From: Pelobates cultripes
Taxonomy: Eukaryota > Chordata > Amphibia > Anura > Pelobatidae
Assembly (NCBI GenBank): GCA_933207985.1
Contig: OW240915.1
Coordinates: 109,948,329-110,012,328, forward strand
DNA: 64,000 nt
Reading direction: 5' to 3'
Made by a program: the position numbers and the translations under genes. Below the pieces are notes generated by a model that was not told the DNA's origin, did not search any database, and saw only the letters and a program-made list of their open reading frames with translations. Positions 19,541-31,751 of the stretch are shown in pieces. How positions within the stretch are numbered: position 1 is the first letter of the stretch; each line of letters starts with the position of its first letter.

Positions 19541-21367
19541 GATGATATGGCAGTGCTGATGGAGTAAATGGCTGCTCTCACTGTCCAAATCGTCACAGCC
19601 AAAGTAGATCTGGGTGCTACACAGGTGGCACAAATCTGAACTAAGGACAGACATCACGCTCTTAGGAAACTTAATGAAAGCAATTTAGGAAAAGATGGAG
19701 GCAATTCAATTTAAAAGAATATCTGATGACTTTATCTAAGTTTATGGGTATATAAACTTCTGAGGATCATCCACTAATGGAGAGATGGCAAAGGGTCTTC
19801 AGAACAAATGGCATATGAGAACTGATACCCAGAAATGTGATTGTTTGCTTTAGATAATTTAGAACCAAATAATTGTTCTTGGCACACAGTAGAGATAATC
19901 TCAATGCCAGTTAATATAATAAGAAGAGAGGGACTTAGCAATCAGAGGGCAATCAAAAGAGATAATATAATAAATGGCTAATTGGGCAACACATATTGTT
20001 AGAGGCCTAAACCCATCATATAAAAGATCGTTACTTGGTAAATTTATAAAGAAAGTGAAAATGAAGGTCTGTTATATACAAGAAACAAATTGGATTAAGG
20101 CAAATGTTAAAAGGATGATGTTTAATGGTTATAATAATATGTTTTAAGCTTCTCTTGAAACAGAGGGGTTGCTATTTTAATAGCAGACTATTCATTTAGA
20201 AATAAAATGGAACTATATAGATCCAGAAGCTAGATTTGTGATTGTGGTTTGTAAACTGATGAACAACAGTTCACCCAAGTGAATGTATATGCCATAAATA
20301 ATAACCAAGGTAATCTCATTACATTTTTTAATAAATTAATTGGATAAAGTCAAGTAAAGTAAATTGATTATGGCAGTGTGTTATATGGTATTAGAAGTTA
20401 CAAGAGACAAAAAAAAAAAAAACACTATGAAATGACATTTCCAAACAAATTAATCAGACAATCAAAATGTATGCAAAATATAATAAAGGTAAATTTTAAA
20501 AGAGTTTTTAATCTGTCGGAATCTGATTGTATACACTATTGAGGAGTACATAATTCATATGCAAGACTAAAACTTTTGAATGTATGATAAATATTGTAAT
20601 CAAAGAAACAGTTTGCACTGATCATAATGCAGTCATATTGTATCTAAAATAACATACACAACAATAGAGCTACATGGAAAATAAAAATTGGAATATATAC
20701 AAAAGGAATGCCAGAAAACTACATCCAGTGAAATAGCATTAATGAAAACATGGTGCACATTCAAATGTGTAATGTGCAGATATTTCATTTAAATGAGATG
20801 CCTTCTGGAAAAAGCAAAAAATGATAACAGATATGTATATATAACTTTATATACTTATATAAAATTTAAATAGGAAAAATAGAATCTGCAAAGATTATTA
20901 ACATTCAATCGGATATTAATGATAAATTCATTAAAATGACTAAAGATACAATTTTACATTTAATCAGATATTATATCATAAAGAAAATAGGGAAAATCAT
21001 ATGTTGACTGACAAACTTAAAAATACAATTTCAAATAAATATATTTTCAAAATAATTCAGGATGAAAAATAATTATTTCTACAAACTTATATTCAATATT
21101 GTACAAAAAATACTTAGGGACATGTTTTCTAGATGATTATAGAGGGATCCCCATCTGGAGTTATTACAGGTAAACAAATTGATTATACCCAGGCCCTACA
21201 GGGTTCAAACTAGAATAGGCAATTACTGTCCAATTTCTATAACTGCGATAGGAAATTCTATGCAGCAATATTGCTACATAAACTGGAACTGATTATGCCA
21301 AGCCTGGTGCACAAAGACCAAGTGGGTCATAATTGATAGGCCAGCAATCACCTTAGAAGGATAATTA

Positions 21368-22924
21368 CAGGGAGTGCAGAATTATTAGGCAAGTTGTATT
21401 TTTGAGGATTAATTTTATTATTGAACAACAACCATGTTCTCAATGAACCCAAAAAACTCATTAATATCAAAGCTGAATATTTTTGGAAGTAGTTTTTAGT
21501 TTGTTTTTAGTTTTAGCTATGTTAGGGGGATATCTGTGTGTGCAGGTGACTATTACTGTGCATAATTATTAGGCAACTTAACAAAAAACAAATATATACC
21601 CATTTCAATTATTTATTATTACCAGTGAAACCAATATAACATCTCAACATTCACAAATATACATTTCTGACATTCAAAAACAAAAACAAATCAGTGACCA
21701 ATATAGCCACCTTTCTTTGCAAGGACACTCAAAAGCCTGCCATCCATGGATTCTGTCAGTGTTTTGATCTGTTCACCATCAACATTGCGTGCAGCAGCAA
21801 CCACAGCCTCCCAGACACTGTTCAGAGAGGTGTACTGTTTTCCCTCCTTGTAAATCTCACATTTGATGATGGACCACAGGTTCTCAATGGGGTTCAGATG
21901 AGGTGAACAAGGAGGCCATGTCATTAGATTTTCTTCTTTTATACCCTTTCTTGCCAGCCACGCTGTGGAGTACTTGGACGCGTGTGATGGAGCATTGTCC
22001 TGCATGAAAATCATGTTTTTCTTGAAGGATGCAGACTTCTTCCTGTACCACTGCTTGAAGAAGGTGTCTTCCAGGAACTGGCAGTAGGACTGGGAGTTGA
22101 GCTTGACTCCATCCTCAACCCGAAAAGGCCCCACAAGCTCATCTTTGATGATACCAGCCCAAACCAGTACTCCACCTCCACCTTGCTGGCGTCTGAGTCG
22201 GACTGGAGCTCTCTGCCCTTTACCAATCCAGCCACGGGCCCATCCATCTGGCCCATCAAGACTCACTCTCATTTCATCAGTCCATAAAACCTTAGAAAAA
22301 TCAGTCTTGAGATATTTCTTGGCCCAGTCTTGACGTTTCAGCTTGTGTGTCTTGTTCAGTGGTGGTCGTCTTTCAGCCTTTCTTACCTTGGCCATGTCTC
22401 TGAGTATTGCACACCTTGTGCTTTTGGGCACTCCAGTGATGTTGCAGCTCTGAAATATGGCCAAACTGGTGGCAAGTGGCATCGTGGCAGCTGCACGCTT
22501 GACTTTTCTCAGTTCATGGGCAGTTATTTTGCGCCTTGGTTTTTCCACACGCTTCTTGCGACCCTGTTGACTATTTTGAATGAAACGCTTGATTGTTCGA
22601 TGATCACGCTTCAGAAGCTTTGCAATTTTAAGAGTGCTGCATCCCTCTGCAAGATATCTCACTATTTTTGACTTTTCTGAGCCTGTCAAGTCCTTCTTTG
22701 ACCCATTTTGCCAAAGGAAAGGAAGTTGCCTAATAATTATGCACACCTGATATAGGGTGTTGATGTCATTAGACCACACCCCTTCTCATTACAGAGATGC
22801 ACATCACCTAATATGCTTAATTGGTAGTAGGCTTTCGAGCCTATACAGCTTGGAGTAAGACAACATGCATAAAGAGGATGATGTGGTCAAAATACTAATT
22901 TGCCTAATAATTCTGCACTCCCTG
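21368..22924 (-). mobile_element. Tc1/mariner DD37E (TRT-like) transposon, copy 2
   Basis: 1557 bp, flanked by TA (21366-21367, 22925-22926), with the same terminal repeats as copy 1. It is inserted in the reverse transcriptase of the Tx1/L1-like LINE. The transposase frame ends in the family-typical position. Confidence 0.95.
21691..22779 (-). CDS. Tc1-like DD37E transposase, copy 2 (open, one suspect residue)
   Basis: 362 codons, open throughout. HTH region KSKIVRYLAEG and DHRTIKRFIQNS. Catalytic motifs are VLWTDEMRVS, MQDNAPSHAS and CSPHLNPIENLW, with the second Asp and Glu 37 residues apart as in copy 1. The well-conserved Asp of SPDLNPIE is His here; it is not one of the triad but is nearly invariant in the family, so activity is doubtful. 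The C-terminus (LAKKGGYIGH) is probably ancestral. The protein would cut the element out at TA and rejoin it elsewhere. The proteins of the two copies differ at roughly ten to twelve positions before the shifted tail. Confidence 0.9.
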   Translation of the reverse strand: MWSNDINTLYQVCIIIRQLPFLWQNGSKKDLTGSEKSKIVRYLAEGCSTLKIAKLLKRDHRTIKRFIQNSQQGRKKRVEKPRRKITAHELRKVKRAAATMPLATSLAIFQSCNITGVPKSTRCAILRDMAKVRKAERRPPLNKTHKLKRQDWAKKYLKTDFSKVLWTDEMRVSLDGPDGWARGWIGKGQRAPVRLRRQQGGGGVLVWAGIIKDELVGPFRVEDGVKLNSQSYCQFLEDTFFKQWYRKKSASFKKNMIFMQDNAPSHASKYSTAWLARKGIKEENLMTWPPCSPHLNPIENLWSIIKCEIYKEGKQYTSLNSVWEAVVAAARNVDGEQIKTLTESMDGRLLSVLAKKGGYIGH

Positions 22925-23044
22925 TAATATACTAGAGAAAACAACAAAATTGAAGACTGCAATGACCATCTTAACCCTCGATGAGGCATTCGATGGGCTG
23001 GATTGAAGTTTTCTAGAACAGGTACTGGATGGGTTTGGGATTCC

Positions 23045-24012
23045 TAACCCAACCCTAACCATACTCCTAACCCAACCCTAACCCAACTCCTAACCCAACC
23101 CTAACCCTAACTCGACTCTTAACCCTAACCCTACTCTTAACTCAACCATAACCGTAACCCTAACCCTACTCCTAATCCTAACTCAACTACTCCTTACCCA
23201 ACCCTAACCCTACTCCTAACCCTAACCCTAATCCTACACTTAACCTAAATCCCGAAGTGCCGAATTCCCGAAGTTCGGTCCGAATGGACAAATCCTAACC
23301 CAACCCTAACTCTACTCTTAACCTAGCTCTAACCGTACTCCTAACCCAACCCTAACCCTACCCCTAACTCGACTCTTAACCCTAACGCTAACCCTACTCT
23401 TAACTCAACCATAACCGTAGCCCTAACCCTACTCCTAATCCTAACCCAACTACTCCTTACCCAACCCTAACCCTACTCCTAACCCTAACCCTAATCCTAC
23501 ACTTAACCTACGTCCCGAAGTGCCGAATTCCCGAAGTTCGGTCCGAATGGACAAATCCTAACCAAACCCTAACTCTACTCTTAACCCAACTCTAACCGTA
23601 CTCCTAACCCAACCCTAACCCAACCCTAATCCCTACTCCTAACCCAACCCTAACCCTACCCCTAACTCGACTCTTAACCCTAACGCTAACCCTACTCTCA
23701 ACTCAACAATAACGTAACCCTAACCCTACTCCTAATCCTAACCCAACTCCCAACCCTAACCCTACTCCTAACCCTAACCCAACCGTAACCATACTCCTTA
23801 CCAACCCTAACCCTACTCCTAACCCTACCCCTAACCCTACCCCTAATCCTACACTTAACCTAAGTCCCGAAGTGCCGAATTCCCGAAGTCCCTAATTTTG
23901 GAAGTGCCGAACCGAAGTGCCAAAGTGCCGAATTGCCGAAGTCCCGAATTGCCAAAGTGCTGAATTTCGGGATGCCGAATCGAACCAAATTTTTTACCCA
24001 TGCACATCCCTA
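23045..24012. repeat. Telomere-like CCCTAA-variant satellite with CCGAA blocks
   Basis: Degenerate CCCTAA/CTAACC hexamers and heptamers (CCAACCCTAACCCTACTCCT-like) fill about 0.97 kb. Inserted in them at 23251, 23514 and 23866 is a distinct block beginning CCCGAAGTGCCGAATTCCCG, so a higher-order unit of about 263 to 352 bp exists. The last 140 bases consist only of CCGAA-type words. ATTCC flanks both sides (23040-23044 and 24013-24017), suggesting insertion as a unit into the LINE. It is interstitial, not a chromosome end. Confidence 0.85.
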
Positions 24013-24101
24013 ATTCCCTGGTACAATATCTACTAACATGTTGGTATAATTAACAAAAAAAAAAGAAAGGAATTCCACAAATCAATACCTAGTGATTACA
24101 G

Positions 24102-25029
24102 AAACATAGAAACATAGAATGTGACAGCAGATAAGAACCATTTGGCCCATCTAGTCTGCCCAATTTTCAAAATACTTTCATTAGTCCCTAGCCTTATCTT
24201 ATAGTTAGGATAGTCTTATGCCTATCCCACGCATGCTTAAACTCCTTTACTGTGTTAACCTCTACCACTTCAGCTGGAAGGCTATTCCATGCATCCACTA
24301 CCCTCTCAGTGAAGTAATACTTCCTGATATTATTTTTAAACCATTGTCCCTCTAATTTAAGACTATGTCCTCTTGTTGTGGTAGTTTTTCTTCTTTTAAA
24401 TATAGTCTCCTCCTTTACTGTGTTGATTCCCTTTATATAATTAAATGTTTCTATCATATCCCCCCTGTCTCGTCTTTCCTCCAAGCTATACATGTTAAGA
24501 TCCTTTAACCTTTCCTGGTAAGTTTTATCCCGCAATCCATGAACCAGTTTAGTAGCCCTTCTCTGAACCCTCTCTAAGGTATCAATATCCTTCTGAAGAT
24601 CCAGTCTCCAGTACTGTGTACAATACTCCAAGTGAGGTCTCACCAGTGTTCTGTACAATGGCATGAGCACTTCCCTCTTTCTACTGCTAATACCTCTCCC
24701 TATACAAACAAGCATTCTGCTAGCATTTCCTGCTGCTCTATTACATTGTCTGCCTACCTTTAAGTCATCAGAAATAATCACCCCTAAATCCCTTTCCTCA
24801 TATGTTGAGGTTAGGACTCTATCAAATATTCTGTACTCTGCCCTTGGGTTTTTACGTCCAAGATGCATTATCTTGCACTTATCCACATTAAATGTCAGTT
24901 GCCACAATTCTGACCATTTTTCTAGTTTACCTAAATCATTTGCCATTTGGCTTATCCCTCCTGGAACATCAACCCTGTAACATATCTTAGTATCATCAGC
25001 AAAAAGACATACCTTACCATCCATTAGAC
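24102..25029 (-). mobile_element. 5'-truncated CR1 copy (C-terminal ORF2 and 3' tail)
   Basis: Corresponds to 4208-5130 of the large CR1, on the opposite strand. It encodes KVCLFADDTKICYRVD through to NTVKEFKHAWDRHK (25024-24194), open for 276 codons from the RT catalytic box to the end of ORF2, followed by the CR1 tail at 24102. ATTACAG at 24095-24101 and 25030-25036 is a likely target duplication. The frame is open but lacks the endonuclease and half the RT, so it is inert. It interrupts the Tx1/L1-like LINE. Confidence 0.9.
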
Positions 25030-26030
25030 ATTACAGCAGTATACGCTTCGGATATAAATATAAAAGAATGGATATATAAGAGTATAGATGGGATTGAAGA
25101 CCTAATACAAGGAGAGACGGCTTCCACAAGACTTTAGATGGAATGTCAAATTGCAAATAAGGACTTATTCAAATATCTTAGAATTAAGAACTTCCTCATA
25201 AATGTAATAATTAAAACCATCCGTAAACCCAATATCTGGGCCTAAGCTTTGTGGTATAAAATGTTATTAATCAATTACAATAAAGGGAAAAATGGGAGAG
25301 AGATTTAATGGCCACGGGATATGAAGAGTAGGCAGTATTATTCTGAATTTGAAGATGTATGTTCACTGTCTAAACCTTTTGGAACTCCAATATAAACTTA
25401 TACAGAGAACTTACTTATTGCCTTCAATAATAGATAAAAAGTTTCTGAGATTCTGCATTGTTTGCTGGAGACGTCAGATAGATATCGGTACATTTATACA
25501 CAATTGGTGGATTTGTTAAAGCCTGTCTTCTTTTTAGAATACAGTCTATAGGTACATAACAAGCTAAAGATAAGGGTTCCAAACACAGCAATAAGTGCAC
25601 CATTACATTTAGAATGGCCCAAATCGAAGAAAGTAAAAATAATCCTCTCAATATATATTGATAGCTGCCAAATATTTTCTAGCTAAGAGATGGAAAATAC
25701 AATATTTACCTGCTTAGGCATTGCTTTCGAATCAGATAAAATATCAACTAGAGATGGGGAAAAATAGGAATCAAATCTCAGTCCAAGGATATATTACTTG
25801 GAAGCAGGCTTTTGAAGATTATAATGGCATGAAATAATCCCATATGATGGCTGAAACCAACTAGATTTATTCTTCTCTACCTATTTTATCCTCTCTAAAA
25901 GTGTAAATATAAATAAAGATAGATTAGTAAAACAGGAGAATGTGAACCCGGAGTGACATCCTGTCTATTTGTATTTGTGTGTCTTTTATTTGTTAGTGCT
26001 ATATGTTATTATAATGGTTATTTAATGATT

Positions 26031-28790
26031 TTATTTCATGTGAAGAGTGATACATGTATGTTTGTGTTCTTTGTGTCGTGTTCATTATCTGTTTTACATA
26101 ATTATAAAATTACAGTAATTTTGGTATAGTCAGCAAAACACTTTAGCACAAAGCAAATATCCAGTATGGAAAAATCTGCAAAAACTGCTCCCAAAAAGGA
26201 CTTGCTAGGACATACCCTGATTAAAAAAAAAACATTTTAAAAGTGGCAGAGGAATCATGAATCAAAGACGTTTTAATAACTATATATAAATATTTTTTTT
26301 TATCAAAATGATTCTTTATTTATTCTTTTCCACATCGCAAAAAAATGGCACATTTCAATTCACTATTTAAACCTTGTGAAATAAAATTGAAAATAAACCT
26401 CATTAATTCTTGCCCTATCTTTTTATTAAAATCACACCTCGCCAATCAGTTACTTGTTTAAGTACACAAAATTTAAGATCCCTAGGATTCAGCTAAGTTC
26501 AAAACCTTTCCTAATGTTACATTCAGGTTCAGCTATTCTAACATATAGCGGACAGGTGGTTCTACCAATTTAGTTAAATCTACACAGGCATATGAAGAGA
26601 CATGATTTGTTTCTGAAAAACAAGTAATGGGATTCTTATTGTTAGGTTAATTTCATCTTCTCATCAACTTTGTAATATGACTTTTAGGACAATTTGTATT
26701 TTTGCATGCTGTTCACAATCCACAGCCAAAGAAAGCTTCACATACATTAAAAATTATCTAACTCCTCTGTGTATATTCACATGTTTATCAAGGAGTACAG
26801 ACTATAAAATAGTCCAAATATTTATAAATAATATTCCTTGCTTTTTTAATTGTTGCCACTAAAATCACAAATAAAAAGGGACCTACTACTAAAAGTACTT
26901 TTCTTTTGAAAGTTATACTTCAAAAGGTTGTCCCATTTTACTTTTTTAATTGACTAATTGAGCAATTAAAATAGCTTTCTTTTCAAATAGTTTTTTAATC
27001 ATCTGGACTTATTGTATAATATCTAGTTCCTTACTACAGTTACATCTATCTCGAACAAACTGTCCCTTGGGCCCATTCATTAAACAAGTAGGATAATAAC
27101 AACTGATATGTTTTAATCAAGGGGGTAGTGACAACTGTAATTTATTATCCAAGTGGGTCAATAACAACTGAGATATTACTGTCATTTTCTGCTGAAGAGC
27201 AATCTGTATGCTAAATGTGTGTCTATATCCTAACTGCTAGCTATGTATTGCAAATTTGAAACAACTAAAAAAAACATTAAGGATTCACTCATTTGACACC
27301 ATTAAAATAATTCACTGTACACAAATTAATTTACAAGCTAAGAACAATATTTTTGTAGCATATAACACACAAACACATTATACACAGTATAGAAACAGAG
27401 AACACTAAGAATTATCAACAAAATATTTCATTATTTTTGGTCTTGTAGCACATCTTGCTGGAGTGGAGGTGGAGGTACCCACTTGTTCTATGTAGTGATA
27501 GCAGTAATCTGGTTTATTATTACTCATGCCGTAAACTAGATGAGAAATTGGATAAAATCCAAATTAAATTGTAGAAAGCTGGATAACTTATATATGAAAT
27601 GTGCAAAGCCACAAAACTAAGGCTGTCTTTGATCTTTCCCAGGAGTTGAGTATTGCAAGACTAAAAGAATTCATTGCAAGAAATAATTTTAGTTCTGGAA
27701 GTTAATGAAAAACCAGCATGTGAAATTTATGGAACCAAGAGAAAGCAAAGGGCTCCTTTTTTAGGGTCGTAAAAAAACCACAGGAATCCTTAAAATGCTA
27801 GAGTTCCCTGTTCATGTACATACTAAAGCATTAAATATTTCAAACTGATTTATTATGTATCATGGTGACACATTATGGTCATTGCATGTTCCTTAAGGTC
27901 ATTGGTTCGTTTAAACCAAAGGTGGGGAGTTGATGTGTATATCAAAACTTTTTCTAAATATATCCATGAGTAGCTAATGTCAATCTATGCTAAGACATGA
28001 AAATATAAATTATACTTAATTTATTTGGCAAAATAATAATTAAGATAAATTGCTCAAGCTCAACCTCCCTTTCCTCTGATATCATTTAGGGAAGCATGGC
28101 TTCCATTATCAATACTCCAAGTTTATGACATGCAAGTCATGCTATGGGATTATGCTGTTGCAGATTATGTGGTGGGCCCTAAATTTGGACCCTGCATAAG
28201 GCTCTAAGAAAATTCAGAGCTTTGAAATTAGGGAGGATTACAATCATAGGTAGATCTCGCAAGAGTGTGCTAGATCATTACCACATATGATAAATGCAAT
28301 CCTTTTGCTCAAAGGTGTTCTTGTTAAATTTTGGATTCCATTTAAGTATATTGATTTTCCAGTAATGTCTAATAAACTAAAGCTGTTTTCAACATTTTTT
28401 TTTTTTAAATGAAAAACTAGTTGAAACGGATCTATAAGAGGAAGTATCTGTAGGCAGGGACATCTATCATTTGTCTCCTTTCCGTAGGTTGTTGGTTTAT
28501 TTAGTTGATTCCTCTATTGACTGACTTTATTGGTTGATTCTTATTTTTATTTTTTTTAAAGGTAATGATTTTGCATTTATCATTTGGCATAACTCACTGA
28601 GTTGTTGGATAATGCTGATATTCTAAAGGATGGAATCCATACTTATCATGACAATTTCGACAAATTTAAAAATGCTTTGGTGTTGTTCTGGGATGCTTTG
28701 CTGATGACAAAGTTTGTTCGGGAGTCAGATTTTTAGTTCACATCCATGCATTCTGATTCCTTACATCTACATTTGTATGTTTTACACAGC
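26031..28790. other. AT-rich noncoding stretch, nothing recognised
   Basis: About 2.8 kb without coding similarity. AATAACAACTGA-type words recur around 27095-27170 (GGATAATAACAACTGATAT and GTCAATAACAACTGAGATAT). No transposon ends could be paired. Confidence 0.5.
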
Positions 28791-29250
28791 AGTTTTTATA
28801 AACCCCTTGAGGACGGAGGCAATTGTACAAGTTCAGATAAAAAAAATGTAAACAAAACCTGGAATGGTGTGAAAAATGCAAAAAAACATTGACCACTTAT
28901 TTCAGTGTTTGTGACTAAGTGGCTACTAAAATAGACTGGACATACTCCATTTGCAATACCGTGGGTTGTCTACTTTTGTAAGTGGTATGCCATGATGGGA
29001 GTAATTCTCATTTCTGGGCTACCATACGGTCTCAAAGGCAACATAACAAATCTGGCAAATTTCGATGTGAAACAAAATGAAATGCAAACCTCTATTTGAC
29101 TCTGTAAATTATGAAGACACCATAAACCTGTATATGGGGGATACTGTTATACTCTGGAGACTTTGCTGAGCACAAATGTTAGTGTTTGAAAATAGTAAAA
29201 TGTATTATAACTATGATATCGTCAGTGAAAGCGCTGCCGTTTTTTTCTTT
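28791..29250. repeat. Unclassified interspersed repeat (CCCCTTGAGGAC family)
   Basis: Starts with AACCCCTTGAGGACGGAGG. It shares a long diverged stretch with block B (43206-43790 and 61582-62166), including GGTCTCAAAGGCAAC, TTTGACTCTGTAA and the AAACCTGTAYATGGGGG region. No coding content. Class unknown; tandem copies in block B suggest a satellite-like or nonautonomous DNA element. Confidence 0.7.
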
Positions 29251-29669
29251 TTATAACAACGTACTGCAATAAAAGTTAATCAACCGAGTAATGTCTAAAA
29301 ACTAAAAAATAATCTTAAAATAAAAATAATAAATAGTTGGATTACAGAGGTGGATATGGGGTGCTCTTCCCTGGGTAAGTGAGAGTAGTACATATCCAGA
29401 AAGCTCTGAAGGAAGTGGGAAGGATTCACCCCGCAAGGTATGATATCGGTTAACAAGGAGGCTGACTAGGAACCAAGGGGGGAGGGAATGGGATGAGAGG
29501 CCATTATTGTAACCTCAGTGCGATTGTACTATGGTGAGTGGACTCTAAGGTGCCCGTTATGGTGGTTACGTGGTGGGCTTATGGAGTCTGGACCAGTGTA
29601 CATATATATATATATGTAAAGAAAAGAAAAAATAAATTTAGCATTAACCAAAGGTATTGAGCAATGGTA

Positions 29670-30040
29670 TTAAACTAGTCTTGGTGGAAAGACCCCAGGT
29701 AGCTGTAGGCGCAGCCAGTCAGATGGCATCCCAGGAGGTTGAGGGTCATGGAGATGCACGTGGAGTAAACTCTGTAATTGTGGAGGAGTCCAGGTTGGAC
29801 AGGCTAGCCGATGTAGGAATGTCTCTAGCTCCTGATAACTCTTTGCTCTGGGTGTAGCTCTTTGATGTGTGAAGAGCAGCAGTCTTGGTGTCCCCCATCG
29901 GTTTGCGACATTTCTGGATCGGAGTTGCTGCAGGAGAGGTTGCCAGGCTTTGTGCCAGGTAAGTGTGCTCCTGGTGAGGTCAGGGAAAAACTGCAGCATG
30001 CAAGTGCGTCATTTAGTTCTCTTGCTAGCTCCATCCCACA
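29670..30040 (-). pseudogene. L1/Tx1-type ORF1 C-terminal fragment
   Basis: The minus strand reads LQFFPDLTRSTLTWHK, then NVANRWGTPRLLLFTHQ, which resembles the C-terminal RNA-binding domain of L1-type ORF1 proteins (FPDLS...RWGFP pattern). An upstream frame (30079-29825) supplies PGNLSCSNSDPEMSQTDGG-like linker text. It is isolated, with no ORF2 beside it, and is probably a dead scrap of a LINE. Confidence 0.55.
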
Positions 30041-31751
30041 TTTTAAGTGTATTTTAATATCAAATATATTAAAATACACAATAATAAAAGTTTATATTAA
30101 AATACACTTTTAATAATGGTTGCTGTGGATCAAAAAAAAAGGTTTGATTATTTGAAAAATCTTCCCCTGTCCAAATTATTAAGTGTAATTTGGACACGCT
30201 CCTGAAGTAATTCACACCAGACAAGTTTCAGGTTAATGAAGAACTTGAGGAATTTTTAATCGGGGGGCCGGCGTGCTGCTTATAAAGAGAGAATACATCA
30301 TATGCATAATTATAGATAACAGAGGAAAAAAACATTAACAATTGGTTAGGTGTTAAGTGGTTCATCTATTATACATCCTAGGGTGTGATGTCACTTATCA
30401 TGAAATGCTCCTCCAGATTCCAGTGCCATCTTGGTTAGTCGATGGGAGGGGGAGTTTCTAGCAGCCTCTTCTGAGCAGTTAATGAACACAGGAGGGGAGG
30501 GGCTAATAATCTGGCAGCTAGAAGCTCCCCCTAACACAGTAAACATTGAATAATACTGAGTACAGTTATGCAGAGTAAATAGGCATTTTAGTAAGCTAAC
30601 ATGTCCATAAACAGTGTGTATGTATATGCATATAAAAGTTTATTTTTTTTTGGAAATAATAAACTGTTCTATGAAATTTACTAACTTTTTAGAACTTTTT
30701 AAGAGGCATAGTGGGGACTGCCTGACATATCAGGCAATTCCATGCAGGCAGAGCTGCAGACAGGCCAAATGTGCTGGATGGGGGATTGCCTGGGCTCTCA
30801 GACAGTCCCCAGGATAACGACCGTTGGCAAGGTTAACCACAGGGACCCGATAAGTACAAACAATGGCAGGGATGTTGTATGCAGCCCTGCAGCATTCTAT
30901 ACCGTCGTTACTGGGTTAAACAAGTGCCTAAAGATGCTTCCAAAAAGGCTACAAAAAATACAAACTAAAACACTGAGTTGGTCAGTTTATTTAGCATTTT
31001 TGCTTTTTTGTCTTCAGTTACAGTCATGATTTGTATGCTTTTTCTCTTTGTGTATTTTATATGTTGTATATTTTGTACTACCGACTATATAGTCTTTGTA
31101 ATAAAGTACACTTTATATAACTGAGTGAGTCTCTCAAACATTCCATAGAGAAGCCAAGGGATGTGCAAAAATAACAGCATAAATAAAGTTTTTATTTTTA
31201 ACACACAATATCTCATTTATAGCATGTCAACAATCTGGTTAAAAAATACACTAAAGGAAGTGCAAACTTTGAGTTGGATTTATGAGCTCTAAGTAAGTAA
31301 ATAATACCTAACTAGGCACCAGTAATTCCAAATATTGTATTTGTTCCTGACCTTCATCAGGATTACATGTGAAGTGCTGAACAAATAAAAATGCATGTCA
31401 TTCAGACTAATTTGCAAATTAACTTATTTTTTCCACTACCTCTGTGACTTCTAATATTTGTGGAGATTAACTTGAATGTATGAACATTTAGTTTGTTAAT
31501 TGAGGAAAAGTAATATAACATATTATCCTTTGGTCTGGGAGGCCCAATAAATTACTTGTATGCCTGTCTTGTTATTGTGATGCTCTTTCAGTTACTCTTC
31601 TCATTGCCACCATTTTAAATTACTTAGCTACTGAATTGGAAATTTGCTTAAGCTTTGCCCATTGACAGACTCAGTGTAAACCAGAGAAGCATTGGGAAAG
31701 AATGTGGTTGATGTCGGAGGTGACCAAGATTTCCAAACACTTAGGGTCTCT
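30041..31751. other. Noncoding stretch with an inverted repeat
   Basis: GGGGGAGTTTCTAGCAGCC (30449-30467) has a near complement at about 30512-30530, 17 of 19 matching, in a GC-richer 100-bp patch. Around 30720-30830 short inverted words (CTGACATATCAG, GGGGACTGT with its inverse) occur. No coding sequence was recognised. Confidence 0.5.

Larger units (their letters stand above)
19975..25910 (+). pseudogene. Tx1/L1-like ORF2 remnant (endonuclease, RT, C-terminal motif)
   Basis: Endonuclease: ATHIVRGLNPSYKRSLLGK and VCYIQETNWIK (19985-20090), GVAILIADYS, then DPEARFVIVV. Reverse transcriptase: PISITAI-like text, then LLHKLELIMPSLVHKDQVGH (about 21270-21330) before the transposon, and LTLDEAFDGLD (about 22970-23000) after it, the first catalytic region. 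The C-terminal part shows CWRRQIDIGTFIHNWW and AAKYFLAKRWK (25655-25690). Each match is recognisable only in pieces. The protein would nick and reverse-transcribe; this copy has lost that ability. Confidence 0.7.
19111..26030 (+). mobile_element. Ancient Tx1/L1-like LINE, interrupted by three insertions
   Basis: Pieces on the plus strand appear in LINE order. First a 5' end with GGGGGCAGGGCC (19111) and ORF1-like text to 19540. Next endonuclease similarity (about 19985-20330) and reverse transcriptase (about 21180-21365). RT resumes after a DD37E transposon (22925-23044), then after a satellite insertion (24013-24101) and after a CR1 copy (25030 on). The last piece has a C-terminal CWRRQIDIGTFIHNWW-like zinc motif (25463-25515). 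The 3' limit near 26030 is an estimate. Stops and shifts occur every few tens of codons, so it is old. Confidence 0.75.

Noticed and set aside
23045..24012. True chromosome end
   Set aside because: Degenerate units, flanked by LINE sequence on both sides.
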